In this document: positions 18,808-27,824 of the stretch, in pieces
Layout of the letters: each line of letters opens with the position of its first letter
How positions within the stretch are numbered: position 1 is the first letter of the stretch
Origin: Siminovitchia acidinfaciens
GTDB lineage: Bacteria; Bacillota; Bacilli; Bacillales; Bacillaceae_C
Direction of reading: 5' to 3'
Assembly: GCF_003605385.1 (NCBI RefSeq)
Contig: NZ_QYTV02000004.1
Location: forward strand, 372,001 to 436,000
DNA: 64,000 bases
The notes under the pieces: generated by a model
Databases searched by the model: none
What the model saw: the letters and a program-made list of their open reading frames with translations, nothing else
Told to the model about the DNA's origin: nothing
Made by a program: the position numbers and the translations under genes

Positions 18808-18834
18808 CGCACCATGTCCCCTTTCGTTTTATTA

Positions 18835-19059
18835 TCACAACTCCAAAAACTTTCCAAGCGGTCTCAAGATCGTTGTCACCCATGTGACGGGCCCGGATAT
18901 CCGTTGGAGGTCGAACATTGATAGCACTAAGCCCAACGCTAGAAGCACGATAAAAGCAACTTTATCTTTCTTGGGGTTTTGCTTCAATTTTGGCCATTGA
19001 AGTAAAAAAATCGTTGCCACGATCACTAAAGTAGCGAAGAAAGCTCCCATTTCATTCAT
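18835..19059 (-). CDS. Small germination-operon membrane protein (D-subunit-like)
   Basis: 74 residues from ATG 19059; the RBS AGGTGA overlaps the stop codon of the GerC gene. It has two predicted helices (about residues 7-22 and 30-46) separated by a basic loop (WPKLKQNPKKDK). Small two-helix proteins of this kind occur next to ger operons in several Bacillus species and have been reported to modulate germination. Position after gerA-gerC and before the B subunits fits that. A second, shorter copy lies at 16353-16544. Confidence 0.8.
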   Translation of the reverse strand: MNEMGAFFATLVIVATIFLLQWPKLKQNPKKDKVAFIVLLALGLVLSMFDLQRISGPVTWVTTILRPLGKFLEL

Positions 19060-19061
19060 TT

Positions 19062-20219
19062 TCACCTCTCCCTTTCCTTCACTGGTTCACTAACAAACCC
19101 CTCCCGCCGGATATTTGCATCAATGATGAATTCCGGTTTTACCTCCGGAAATTTTTGCTCCCAGCTGTCTTTGACCTGTTTCCATTCCTGTGGATATTTC
19201 CGGTGAAACTCTTTACCGAAGTTGATAACATCGACTTGCATTTCCTGGCTCTCTTTAATCGCATCCCCCATGCGTTGTTTAATTCTTTGTCGAAATGCTT
19301 TTTCAACTTTTTTTAATGCAGCAGCGTTATTGACGTTCAAATGGGTACTATTTTGAATCATCGATCCCTCCGCCTTGACCTTAATAAGCATTTTCCATTC
19401 TCCGCCTTGAATTTTCGGATTCAGATTGATTCGTGTTTTGACAGGAAATATAGCCACTTCCCCTTCATCATCAAGTTTTAAAGTAACGGTATAGTCCTTG
19501 ACTTCATTTCTTAACCAAAGAAGCCCCCTTGTAGTTGATTCGGAAATGGTTCCAACCATCCGATCGTTATGAAAAAGGGCCGTACCGGCAATTTTCATGA
19601 ATTTCTTGGATGCCCCCTTGGCTTCTTCCAAATAAGGGAGTGCTGCTCCTTGGTCTTCACTGCTTAGCATTTCATCCAAACCCTGCAAGGTCACCCCCAT
19701 ACCATGCCCCATATTAGCTATTTCCCGTATATACTCTGCCGAATACCTTTCCAGATCAGCAGTTAGTTCTAGGTATTTCTTTGCTTTACCCTCACTAACA
19801 AAAATAAAGGCTCTTTCCCTTGGCTCCGGATGACGCAGCAGGAAATCCAAATGATCGTGTAATCCTGCTTTCGCTGTATTTTCTCCAAAAATAAAGACTT
19901 TACATATCCCCCAGAAGACATCACGGGACAGTTCAGCCTGAAGCTTTGACAGTGCATCTGCAACATTTTTCCCCTTATGAGACATGACCATTGTCTCTTT
20001 TCCTGCGCTGCCCGGGCTTCCTCCCTGCCCTGCACTCATTGACTTTGGAATAAAGATTTGGAGTGAGAGCTCCACTTGACCATCATCTGTTTGGTCAATT
20101 CCTGTCGCTGTGACAATCGCTAAATCATTCGTTTCCACACGATCCCAGCAGCCCGTCAATAGGATGAACACGCAAATGATTGTGACTAATAAAGAATTTT
20201 TTTTTCGCAACTTAACCAA
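19062..20219 (-). CDS. Spore germination receptor C subunit, Ger(x)C lipoprotein
   Basis: 385 residues with a lipoprotein signal ending LLTGC followed by WDRVETNDLAIVTATGID, the hallmark N terminus of Ger(x)C proteins. The start is TTG 20219 with GGAGG about nine bases upstream. The protein is anchored to the outer face of the inner spore membrane and completes the GerA-B-C receptor. The stop overlaps the RBS of the small gene that follows. Confidence 0.93.
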   Translation of the reverse strand: MVKLRKKNSLLVTIICVFILLTGCWDRVETNDLAIVTATGIDQTDDGQVELSLQIFIPKSMSAGQGGSPGSAGKETMVMSHKGKNVADALSKLQAELSRDVFWGICKVFIFGENTAKAGLHDHLDFLLRHPEPRERAFIFVSEGKAKKYLELTADLERYSAEYIREIANMGHGMGVTLQGLDEMLSSEDQGAALPYLEEAKGASKKFMKIAGTALFHNDRMVGTISESTTRGLLWLRNEVKDYTVTLKLDDEGEVAIFPVKTRINLNPKIQGGEWKMLIKVKAEGSMIQNSTHLNVNNAAALKKVEKAFRQRIKQRMGDAIKESQEMQVDVINFGKEFHRKYPQEWKQVKDSWEQKFPEVKPEFIIDANIRREGFVSEPVKERER

Positions 20220-20234
20220 TTTTGCTCGCCTCCA

Positions 20235-21830
20235 TCAGGTTCCCGGATCTCCTCCCTTTTTCGGACCGGGAGATTGGTTCGGGGCCTGCCGATATACATC
20301 ATATTGACCGGTAAAATGCGGGCGTGTATCCATCTTCCAATGAGGGGCCCTCCAAAGGACATCTTTAAGTTCACGTTTTTTCAGCGGTGCCAACGGCGCC
20401 AAATACGGCTCTCCAAAGGAACGTAATGTACATAAGTGAATGACGATAGCAAGAATCCCCATCATGATCCCTAGCAGTCCAAACGAACCGGCGAGAAAAA
20501 TGATCGGAAAACGGAGGATCCGAATGGAATACCCGGCATTATAGCGGGGAATTAAAAATGAAGCGACCCCCGTACTGGCTACAATGATGATCATCGGTGC
20601 CGAAACCAATCCTGCTTGAACAGCCGCTTGACCGATCACGAGTGCCCCAACGATACTCACAGCTGAACCAATTTGTTTTGGCAGCCGAATCCCTGCTTCC
20701 CTCAACGCCTCGAACATCACTTCCATGAGAATCACTTCGACAAGGGCAGGAAAAGGAACGGATTCCCGGGAAGCTGAAATACTAAGAAGCAGTGAATCTG
20801 GAATCATCTCTTGATGAAATGTCGTCACGGCTACGTAAAACGAAGGAAACAACAAAGACAGGACGAGAAAAATATATCGGAGCAATCGTGTAAACGTCCC
20901 GATCATCGAGCGTTGATAATAATCATCAGGCGATTGAAGGAAGGAAAAAAAAGAAACAGGAACAATTAATGCAAATGGCGTTCCTTCTGTCATAATGACT
21001 ACACGCCCTTCCAATAAAGCACCAGAAGCTACATCAGGCCGTTCTGTAGACAGCGTTAGCGGAAAAGGTGAATAGGGACCATCCTCTATCAAATCTTCAA
21101 TGTATTGACTTTCCAAAATACCGTCGACTTTAATACGGTTCAGCCGCTTTTGCACCTCTTCAACCAGCGTTGGATCGGCAAGCCCTTCAACATAGGCAAC
21201 CAGCACATTTGTCTTTGTGTACTCCCCGATTTTCATTGATTGGATTTTAAGTGCGGGACTTTTAATAATGCGCCGAAGCTGGGATGTACCTACTTGCAGT
21301 GATTCAGTAAATCCTTCCCGCGGGCCCCTGATGACGGTCTCCGCCTCGGGCTCCTCCATTGCCCGCTTTTCCCATTTAGCCAGCCCAAGGGAATATGCGA
21401 TATTTCCCCCTTCATAAAGAAGGATGGGATTTCCTGTTGAAAGGGAGTCAATGCTATCGGAAATCGAATATACTTTCTCTACCTTTGGGGCAGAGATTGC
21501 ATTTTCAATCAATTCACTTAACGGCTGCACATCAGTTGCAGTTTCTTTTTTTAAGGGGGTGAGCACGCTTTCCTCTATCCCTACGTTATCTGAAAGCCCC
21601 TCTATATAAATAATCATCGCTTTTACTTTTCCGAACATATTGAAGTTGTGAAAAACGACATCTGAACAGTTATTATAAATGGATTGAAAAGTTTCCACAT
21701 TTTGGTCAAATTTTTTATGCAGAGCCTCCTTCGGCTTAGCATTCGCTTGTTTCTTTTGAGGTGGCTGCTTTTTATTTGTCGCTTTACGTAACAATTTATT
21801 CACATTCCGTATCAAGGGCCTGCCCCCCAT
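20235..21830 (-). CDS. Spore germination receptor A subunit (GerA family)
   Basis: Up to 531 residues. A ~280-residue soluble N-terminal domain is followed by a membrane domain with four to five helices (from about residue 300) and a Pro-rich cytoplasmic tail (QSPGPKKGGDPG). Family markers include NCSDVVFHNF and RTPEREAVIRGP-like (ETVIRGPREGFTESL). The first ATG (21830) has no good RBS. A TTG twelve bases downstream at 21818 is preceded by GGGGGG and may be the true start. GerA subunits form oligomeric ion channels that open on germinant binding. It is the first gene of the ger operon. Confidence 0.92.
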   Translation of the reverse strand: MGGRPLIRNVNKLLRKATNKKQPPQKKQANAKPKEALHKKFDQNVETFQSIYNNCSDVVFHNFNMFGKVKAMIIYIEGLSDNVGIEESVLTPLKKETATDVQPLSELIENAISAPKVEKVYSISDSIDSLSTGNPILLYEGGNIAYSLGLAKWEKRAMEEPEAETVIRGPREGFTESLQVGTSQLRRIIKSPALKIQSMKIGEYTKTNVLVAYVEGLADPTLVEEVQKRLNRIKVDGILESQYIEDLIEDGPYSPFPLTLSTERPDVASGALLEGRVVIMTEGTPFALIVPVSFFSFLQSPDDYYQRSMIGTFTRLLRYIFLVLSLLFPSFYVAVTTFHQEMIPDSLLLSISASRESVPFPALVEVILMEVMFEALREAGIRLPKQIGSAVSIVGALVIGQAAVQAGLVSAPMIIIVASTGVASFLIPRYNAGYSIRILRFPIIFLAGSFGLLGIMMGILAIVIHLCTLRSFGEPYLAPLAPLKKRELKDVLWRAPHWKMDTRPHFTGQYDVYRQAPNQSPGPKKGGDPGT

Positions 21831-22277
21831 TCACATGCTCACAAATCACTCTTTTTTCTATCATTCTTCATTTAGGGCAAATTATACGGTAAAACCTGAA
21901 ATTGGCATGAATGAAAGAATGAACAGTGACTTTTGCACCTATGTAGTGAATCTGCCGTTTCAGGCGGCCTTTCCAAGAAGCTTTTTATGGCCGAGCACCC
22001 GTGATGCCATTGTTTACCTCGCTCACAGCCCAGTGTTGACCACCCTCCCCTTTGAACCGTCAACACATCCGTTTAAGGGAGGGAATTTTAGCAGCCAATT
22101 TCAATACAGATGAGAAGGCGCAAAAACAGCAGAAATAATCTCTTTGCAAGCCGGAAAAATGAAAATGACTCTCCGTTCATGGAAAAATGCTGTCTAGAAA
22201 AGATCTAACTTCGTACATGAGTTGACCCTTGGATTGTCGTGATGCCTTTACGGGGTGAATAGGAAAGATTGAAATTG

Positions 22278-22310
22278 AAAAAGACCAAAGGCTATATACG
22301 CCTTTGGCCT
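22278..22310 (-). terminator. Terminator after the KtrB remnant, minus strand
   Basis: CCAAAGGC (22285-22292) and GCCTTTGG (22300-22307) form an 8-bp stem with a seven-base loop, followed on the minus strand by TCTTTTTC. It ends the ktrA transcript. The region from here to the gerA start (21831-22277) holds no gene or site I can support. Confidence 0.7.
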
Positions 22311-22359
22311 GGTTATTGCATTATTTACTTTCACCTTGGATTAGCCTGTCATTGTCTCC

Positions 22360-22568
22360 TCAAACAGGCTTTGACCGTGCTAATAAAAGGGCCAGGGTCA
22401 GTGGTCCAACTTTCCCCATAAACATCATAAAGGTAATAATGGATTTCCCACCTTTGTTCAACAGTGGTGTGTAGCATAAAAAGAGATGCTCCTACCAATA
22501 TGAAAAAACAATAAAACGAGCATTAACAGATGATATGGAGAATAGGTGATGATCCATCTGACATTCAT
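22360..22568 (-). pseudogene. Remnant of KtrB-type potassium channel gene (large internal deletion plus frameshift)
   Basis: Three bases after the ktrA stop codon an ATG (22568) with a GAAGGGG RBS begins a frame reading MNVRWIITYSPYHLLMLVLL. After a frameshift it continues as VGASLFMLHTTVEQ, the expected first helix of a Trk/Ktr channel. It then jumps to GGKSIITFMMFMGKVGPLTL and ends ARSKPV before TGA, the expected C-terminal end of KtrB. A normal KtrB has about 450 residues; here ~209 bp remain, so most of the channel core is missing. It cannot make a working channel. Confidence 0.8.
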
Positions 22569-22571
22569 TTT

Positions 22572-23225
22572 CTATACCCCTTCTTCTAATCTTTCAATAT
22601 CGCTGTTTTGACCAATGATGAACAGGATATCCCCTTTTTGAATTCGGACATCTGCAGTAGGTGCGATAATGACCTCCTCTCCGCGTTGGATTCCGATCAG
22701 TATGCATCGGTATTTAGATCTGAAATGCAATTGTGTCAACGTCTTGCCATGAAGCTTTTCAGAAGCAATGATTTCAGCCATGCTGTAATGCCTTGAAAGC
22801 TCAATGAAATCAATCAGTTTATCAGAGACAACGTGCTTGGCGATCCGTCTGGCAATATCCCTTTCCGGTTGAATGACCCTGTCTACCCCGATTTTCTCTA
22901 ACACCTTTGTGTGATAATCACTTTGGGATTTAGACCAGACAATGGGCACCCCCAATTCCTTCAACATAAGTGAGGTTAATATACTGGCCTCAATGTTATC
23001 GCCGAAAGAGACAAACGCATGGTCAAAATTGTTGACACCCAGCTGACGCAGCACAGTTTCATCAATCGCATTCGCCTGAACAGCCTGCGTGGCATAAGAT
23101 GAATGCTCCTGTACCCTGTCATAATCCATATCCACTGCCAAGACTTCGGCATCCGTCTCCGCCAACGCTTTAACCAAACTGCCTCCAAAACGTCCCAGCC
23201 CAAACACTACATATTGCTTTTTCAT
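22572..23225 (-). CDS. ktrA: KtrA/KtrC-type potassium uptake regulatory subunit (RCK, TrkA-N/TrkA-C)
   Basis: 217 residues. The N-terminal RCK domain has the nucleotide-binding motif FGLGRFGGSLVKAL, an acidic VDMD at the end of beta-2 and conserved SFGDNIEASIL. The C-terminal TrkA_C domain (from about residue 135) can bind c-di-AMP in Bacillus homologues. These cytosolic rings gate the KtrB/KtrD channel by binding ATP/ADP. The partner gene immediately downstream is a deleted remnant, so this subunit must pair with a channel encoded elsewhere or be left without a partner. KtrA and KtrC cannot be told apart with certainty. Confidence 0.88.
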   Translation of the reverse strand: MKKQYVVFGLGRFGGSLVKALAETDAEVLAVDMDYDRVQEHSSYATQAVQANAIDETVLRQLGVNNFDHAFVSFGDNIEASILTSLMLKELGVPIVWSKSQSDYHTKVLEKIGVDRVIQPERDIARRIAKHVVSDKLIDFIELSRHYSMAEIIASEKLHGKTLTQLHFRSKYRCILIGIQRGEEVIIAPTADVRIQKGDILFIIGQNSDIERLEEGV

Positions 23226-23377
23226 TACCCTCTACCCCTCATCAAAAGCAGAATGAATCGTTATTATGAAAAAAAAACGGTAAAACAAATGTACTCCCAT
23301 GAATATATTATTTCAATCATTGATTTTTGGGTTAATAAATACTTTAAGTTGATATCCAGTCAACTGTTAGCGTTAGC

Positions 23378-24115
23378 CTAGTTTATTTTCAACTTTTTGC
23401 CACTCCACATCAATGAATCCACCCCGTCGGAGAAGTGAGCAATCGGCCCGTGTCCGGGAGTATCTATATGAAATGGGGAAAAAAGCGTATTCTGATCAAT
23501 TTGAATCTCAGCTTTTTTCAAGGGCCAAGGTGGATGATGAATGTCACCATAATAAATATCTTGCCCGTTTGCAGACGTATAGAAACGATATTTTTCCGTC
23601 AGAAAATGATCAAGGGTGTTGTAAGCTGGAAAATACACATCTTTTGAGGGGATGCAGCTTCCTTGAAACGCACTCTTAGCTTCGTTTCTCCGGACACTAT
23701 CAACTTTGAGCAATTCTTTTGTTAGTTTCATGAATATGTCAGCTGAATGATATGGCAGGCGATACCACCTTTTGGCAATATTCAAGGAAGCCCAGTCATC
23801 TACATCAAGAGTAAGGAAAAACACACCAGGAATTCCCAGGTAGTTCACATATGTACGGACATTCACTTCGAAAAAAGGACGAACAACGGAAAAGGGCAAA
23901 CCACGAAAATGAATTCCTTTCATCGTAAATGCAACAATCCCAAGCCATGCGGATCCATCGAAAGTTTCAATTTCCAAAGGTGATGGTATGTACGGGCGCA
24001 AGCATTCGTAAGAAACAGGCCAATGAATAAAAAGGACATTGCGCCAAGCTTGCTTCATAATCCATTTGTTTGCCGGCAGCGGCCATTCGCGATGGCTGAC
24101 TTGAAGAATGTCCAT
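23378..24115 (-). CDS. DUF2071 (YqjF-like) protein
   Basis: 245 residues from ATG 24115, chosen for the GGAAGGAGG RBS; a longer frame to 24247 is open but not needed. The sequence is typical of the DUF2071/YqjF family: WRNVLFIHWPV, LRPYIPSPLEIETFDG, AWLGIVAF and RTYVNY. Function is unknown; distant acetoacetate-decarboxylase-like folds have been proposed for the family. It is transcribed divergently from the FMN-dependent gene at 24246, with only ~130 bases between starts. Confidence 0.85.
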   Translation of the reverse strand: MDILQVSHREWPLPANKWIMKQAWRNVLFIHWPVSYECLRPYIPSPLEIETFDGSAWLGIVAFTMKGIHFRGLPFSVVRPFFEVNVRTYVNYLGIPGVFFLTLDVDDWASLNIAKRWYRLPYHSADIFMKLTKELLKVDSVRRNEAKSAFQGSCIPSKDVYFPAYNTLDHFLTEKYRFYTSANGQDIYYGDIHHPPWPLKKAEIQIDQNTLFSPFHIDTPGHGPIAHFSDGVDSLMWSGKKLKIN

Positions 24116-24245
24116 GGCTCCTTCCTCCTTCCTGATAATTTGCGCTTTCCATGGGGCTTCTATTCTGATTCCGCAGGATACATAGTTTTTTCCAATCTGA
24201 AAAATAATACAAGGAAGATTAAAAATGGTACTGGAGGCCAAGGAC

Positions 24246-25652
24246 ATGCCGGAGATTTTGTCCTATATTACTTTTGGAATCACAGCCTTTTTATTTATTG
24301 CAGGTATAGTTGCAATGTTCAGCTGGCGCTGGATTATGAAGCAAATCGTAAAGCAGACGGGGAAAATAATATTTACCGACAGTTATCAGGAAAACATCAT
24401 TGAAATCATACCTGGCCTAAAGCATATGGGGATTCAAAATACGCTGGAGAATAATTTACGCTCGGAAACCGGAGATCTCCTTCATCGGCCGCTGGGTTCT
24501 TCAAAAAGCTGGCCAAGTTTGGATCCGATCACTTTTCTACCCGCTCAGACCTCACCATTTCCCACTTCTAGCGACGAAGAGGTGGATGTCAGCGTTACAA
24601 TTGGCCCGAAGGCAAAAAAGCCGTTGAAAATAGATATTCCGCTTATGATCAGTGGAATGGCCTACGGAGTGGGACTCAGTCAGCAAGCCAGGGTGGCTTT
24701 AGCGGGCGCAGCAAATAAAGCCGGAACCGCCATCAATTCCGGCGAAGGTGGGATCTTAGACGAAGAACTGAATGCAGCAGGAAAATATATTTTGCAGTTT
24801 TCCAAAACCGAATGGGGAAAAGACGAAAAATTCATCAAGCGTGCGGACATGATTGAAATCAAGCTTGGCCAAGGCGCAAAAATGGGCATGGGAGCAGTAA
24901 TATCCCCGAAAAACCTTACAGGCAAGGCCAGACAAATCATGGGGTTAAAGGAAGGCGAGGACGCTGTCATCCATGAACATTTTTTTGAAAATCAGACCTT
25001 ACAGGATTTAAAGGAACTGGTTGACGAGTTGCGCAGCTTGTCTGGCGGTGTCCCCATCGGTGCAAAAATGGGGGCAGGCGGAAAGATTGAAGAAGATATC
25101 GATCATCTGTTGGAGATGGGCGTCGATTTTATTGCAGTGGACGGTGCTCAGGCAGCCACCCATGCCGGCGCCCCAATTTTAGCGGATGATTTCGGCATCC
25201 CGACACTGCATGCAGTCGTGCGCGCTTCCAACCATCTTCAAAGAAGAAAAATGAAAGGGCGAGTAAGCCTGGTCGTTTCAGGTGGACTTTTGATCCCCGG
25301 CCATTTTTTAAAAGTTCTGGCGCTTGGAGCCGATGCCGTGTACCTCGGATCTGCCATTCTATTTGCCCTAGCACACACGCAAGTCACCAAGGCCCTCCCC
25401 TTTGAACCACCGACGCAGGTCGTCTGGCATGAAGGGAAGTTCAAAGACTCATTTAATGTAGACGAAGGAACCAAAACAGCTCAGAAATTTTTAAATGCCA
25501 GCTCAGAAGAAATGAAAGCGGCATTGAGGGCAATGGGGAAACGTTCCTTGAGCGAGCTTTCTCGCAAAGACTTGACTTCCTATGATGAGTTGACTGCGAG
25601 AATGATTGGGATTCCGTTTACGTTTAAGGAGTGGGGTGTAAAGAAGGGTTAG
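24246..25652 (+). CDS. FMN-binding glutamate-synthase-like protein (GltB central/FMN domain)
   Basis: 468 residues from ATG 24246 with GGAGG eight to nine bases upstream. An N-terminal transmembrane helix (about residues 5-27) precedes a Glu_synthase alpha/beta barrel. Landmarks are SGMAYGVGLS, NSGEGG, IEIKLGQGAKMGMGA, GAKMGAGG, FIAVDGAQAATHAGAP and GADAVYLGSAILFALAH, which provide the FMN site. The glutaminase and NADPH subunits of glutamate synthase are missing, as in B. subtilis YerD-like proteins. It may be a membrane-tethered FMN oxidoreductase; the substrate is unknown. Confidence 0.85.
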   Translation: MPEILSYITFGITAFLFIAGIVAMFSWRWIMKQIVKQTGKIIFTDSYQENIIEIIPGLKHMGIQNTLENNLRSETGDLLHRPLGSSKSWPSLDPITFLPAQTSPFPTSSDEEVDVSVTIGPKAKKPLKIDIPLMISGMAYGVGLSQQARVALAGAANKAGTAINSGEGGILDEELNAAGKYILQFSKTEWGKDEKFIKRADMIEIKLGQGAKMGMGAVISPKNLTGKARQIMGLKEGEDAVIHEHFFENQTLQDLKELVDELRSLSGGVPIGAKMGAGGKIEEDIDHLLEMGVDFIAVDGAQAATHAGAPILADDFGIPTLHAVVRASNHLQRRKMKGRVSLVVSGGLLIPGHFLKVLALGADAVYLGSAILFALAHTQVTKALPFEPPTQVVWHEGKFKDSFNVDEGTKTAQKFLNASSEEMKAALRAMGKRSLSELSRKDLTSYDELTARMIGIPFTFKEWGVKKG

Positions 25653-25688
25653 CTGAAAAGCAATCATTGTCAAATACCTAATATTATC

Positions 25689-25718
25689 AGGGGGGCCGTA
25701 TTTGGTCCTCATTTTTTT
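25689..25718 (+). terminator. Terminator after the FMN-dependent gene
   Basis: GGGGGCC and GGTCCTC arms (with two G:U pairs) close a six-base loop and are followed by seven T. Confidence 0.65.
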
Positions 25719-25761
25719 ATCATAGAGCGTGTCTAATAGTTCCATTGTACGCTTACTCACT

Positions 25762-25793
25762 CCCTCCCTGTGGTAATGAATAGGAAGGGAGGG
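25762..25793 (+). promoter_or_regulatory. Hairpin that can hide the DUF421 ribosome binding site
   Basis: CCCTCCCT (25762-25769) is an exact complement of AGGGAGGG (25786-25793), with a 16-base loop. The 3' arm is the Shine-Dalgarno of the gene starting at 25801. When folded, the RBS would be closed. No terminator T tract follows, so this looks like a translational switch. Confidence 0.5.
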
Positions 25794-25800
25794 GAAGATT

Positions 25801-26478
25801 ATGATATATATGGACACAGTGATAAAGCTTGTTCTGGGCCTCGGCGCCCTTCTGGCAGTCACGCGGCTGCTCGGTAAAAAAGAGATGGGACAATTCACTC
25901 CGTTCGATTTTATTTATGCGCTGATCCTTGGAGCGCTTCTGGAGGAAAGTCTCTACGATGAAAAAATATCCATTTGGCAGATGCTTTTTGGTGTTGCCGT
26001 CTGGGCTATGTTAATTTATATAGTGGAGGTTCTTGTTCAGAAGAATGACTCTATCAGAAAACTCCTAAAAGGGAATTCCGTCAGATTAATGAAAGACGGA
26101 GAGCTTGATTTTAAAAAAATGAAGAAAAATCATATTGAAATGGAACAGCTTCGTACAATGCTCCGCCAGCAGGGGGTTTTTTCATTACAAGAAATCCGAG
26201 ACCTTTATCTGGAAACGAGCGGTTCAATCAGCATCAAAAAATTCTCGTATGTTGAACCGCCGACGGCCAAGATGTTGAAAATGGAAGTGGAAGATGAGGA
26301 CCCCACAATTCTGCTGGTCGATGAAGGAAGGGTCAAGGATGACATGCTCGAATTCATCGGGAAGAGCAAAGAGTGGCTTCAAGAACAATTGGATAAGGAA
26401 GGATATCCTGATCCGGATAGTATTTTATATGCTGAATGGTCCGAAGCAAACGGTTTTTTTGTAAAAACATATTATTGA
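25801..26478 (+). CDS. DUF421 / YetF-YrbG-like membrane protein
   Basis: 225 residues. Three N-terminal helices (to about residue 80) are followed by a cytoplasmic DUF421 domain with KLLKGNSVRLMKDGELD and the family motif MLRQQGVFSLQEIRDLYLETSGSIS-like segment, then a second DUF3290-like stretch. Relatives in Bacillus are membrane proteins of uncertain function, some spore-associated. The RBS (GGGAGGGG) is part of a potential hairpin. Confidence 0.85.
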   Translation: MIYMDTVIKLVLGLGALLAVTRLLGKKEMGQFTPFDFIYALILGALLEESLYDEKISIWQMLFGVAVWAMLIYIVEVLVQKNDSIRKLLKGNSVRLMKDGELDFKKMKKNHIEMEQLRTMLRQQGVFSLQEIRDLYLETSGSISIKKFSYVEPPTAKMLKMEVEDEDPTILLVDEGRVKDDMLEFIGKSKEWLQEQLDKEGYPDPDSILYAEWSEANGFFVKTYY

Positions 26479-26504
26479 TATGACTTGGAAAAAGGATGTA
26501 AAAA

Positions 26505-27620
26505 ATGAATAAAATCATCGTAATCGGCGCCGGAATTTTTGGTGCTTCAACCGCTTATCATTTGGCGAAAGCCGGAGCGGAAGTGACGGTCATCGACCGA
26601 ATGGATAAGGGGCAGGCAACGGGTGCCGCAGCAGGGATTGTGTGCCCATGGTTATCCCAGCGGCGGAACAAAGATTGGTACAGACTTGCAAAAACAGGAG
26701 CTGCTTTCTACCCTGGCCTGATTTCAGAGCTTGAAGCAGCAGGAGAGACTAAGACCGGCTACGCAAGAGTCGGGGCAATCAGCCTTCATACTGACCGTAA
26801 AAAACTGATTGAAATGAAAGAACGAGCATTGTTCAGACGTGAAGATGCACCTGAGATCGGGGATGTACGCCTCCTCGATCCGGAAGAAACGCGAGCGCTA
26901 TTCCCCCCTTTAGCTGAAGAGTTCGGCTCTGTATATGTGAGCGGTGCGGCACGTGTGAACGGACGCGAGCTGAGGGATGCGCTTTTACGTTCGGCAGAAC
27001 GCTTGGGAGCGCGAATCGTTTACGGAGACGCACGACTAGTTATGGATGGGAAAAAGCTTGTGGGCGTTGAGGCGAACGATGTTTTTTATGGGGCCTCAAA
27101 ATTCGTTATAACAGCAGGTGCATGGATTAAGGAGCTAATGCAGTCAATCGGGGTAGAATTTCGTTCAAAAGACTTAAAAGCCCAGATTGTACATATGGAA
27201 CTGCTCAACGCGCAGACAGATCATTGGCCGGTGATCATGCCGCCTGGCAGTCAATACATTGTGCCATTTGAAAATGGGAGAATCGTAGCCGGAGCAACCT
27301 ATGAAAATTTCACCAACTTCGACTGGCGGGTAACAGCCGGCGGAATGCATGAAATTTTAGCAAAAGCCTTGCAGGTTGCGCCTGGCCTTTCTGCCAGCAC
27401 GGTGTTGGAAACGAGAGTCGGATTCAGGCCATATACACCCGAATCAATTCCGGTTCTCGGAGAACTTCCCGGTGTTGAAAACATCTTAATTGGAAACGGA
27501 TTGGGAGCGACCGGCCTGACCGCAGGTCCTTACTTGGGTTCAGAGCTGGCCCGTTTGGCTTTGGGTGAAGAACCGGGAATGGATTTGAGCCTGTATCGGG
27601 TGGACCGGGCGCTGCAATGA
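26505..27620 (+). CDS. FAD-dependent oxidoreductase, DAO family (D-amino-acid dehydrogenase/glycine-oxidase type)
   Basis: 371 residues starting at the Rossmann motif VIGAGIFGASTAYHLA, with the ribose-binding Asp in VIDR. The central region has SGAARVNGRELRDAL. A C-terminal FAD motif appears in RVGFRPYTPESIPVLGELP and NGLGATGLTAGPYLG. Family members oxidise free amino or imino acids in the cytoplasm or at the membrane. The substrate cannot be assigned. RBS AAAGGATG; 26 bases after the DUF421 gene, so possibly co-transcribed. Confidence 0.9.
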   Translation: MNKIIVIGAGIFGASTAYHLAKAGAEVTVIDRMDKGQATGAAAGIVCPWLSQRRNKDWYRLAKTGAAFYPGLISELEAAGETKTGYARVGAISLHTDRKKLIEMKERALFRREDAPEIGDVRLLDPEETRALFPPLAEEFGSVYVSGAARVNGRELRDALLRSAERLGARIVYGDARLVMDGKKLVGVEANDVFYGASKFVITAGAWIKELMQSIGVEFRSKDLKAQIVHMELLNAQTDHWPVIMPPGSQYIVPFENGRIVAGATYENFTNFDWRVTAGGMHEILAKALQVAPGLSASTVLETRVGFRPYTPESIPVLGELPGVENILIGNGLGATGLTAGPYLGSELARLALGEEPGMDLSLYRVDRALQ

Positions 27621-27637
27621 GATTGCGATTGATTGGA

Positions 27638-27664
27638 TGGGCTGGCGGGGGCCAGCCTTTGTTT
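27638..27664 (+). terminator. Terminator after the DAO oxidoreductase gene
   Basis: A 7-bp perfect stem (GGCTGGC at 27640-27646, GCCAGCC at 27651-27657) with a GGGG loop is followed by TTTGTTT. Confidence 0.8.
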
Positions 27665-27824
27665 CCATAGAAAACAAAGACCGGTGGCTACCCAGGTAAG
27701 ATGCGGCAAATCCTGCGGATAAACGGGACGGATTTTTGATAATCAATCCTACTCTCTTATAACTGCTCCTACCTTCTTATAACCACCTTATAATCGATCC
27801 AACCCGCTAAACTTCCTTCTCAAA

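Noticed and set aside
21835-22113. Open frame of 92 codons upstream of gerA, plus strand
   Set aside because: No RBS, composition unlike coding sequence nearby, and no recognisable domain.
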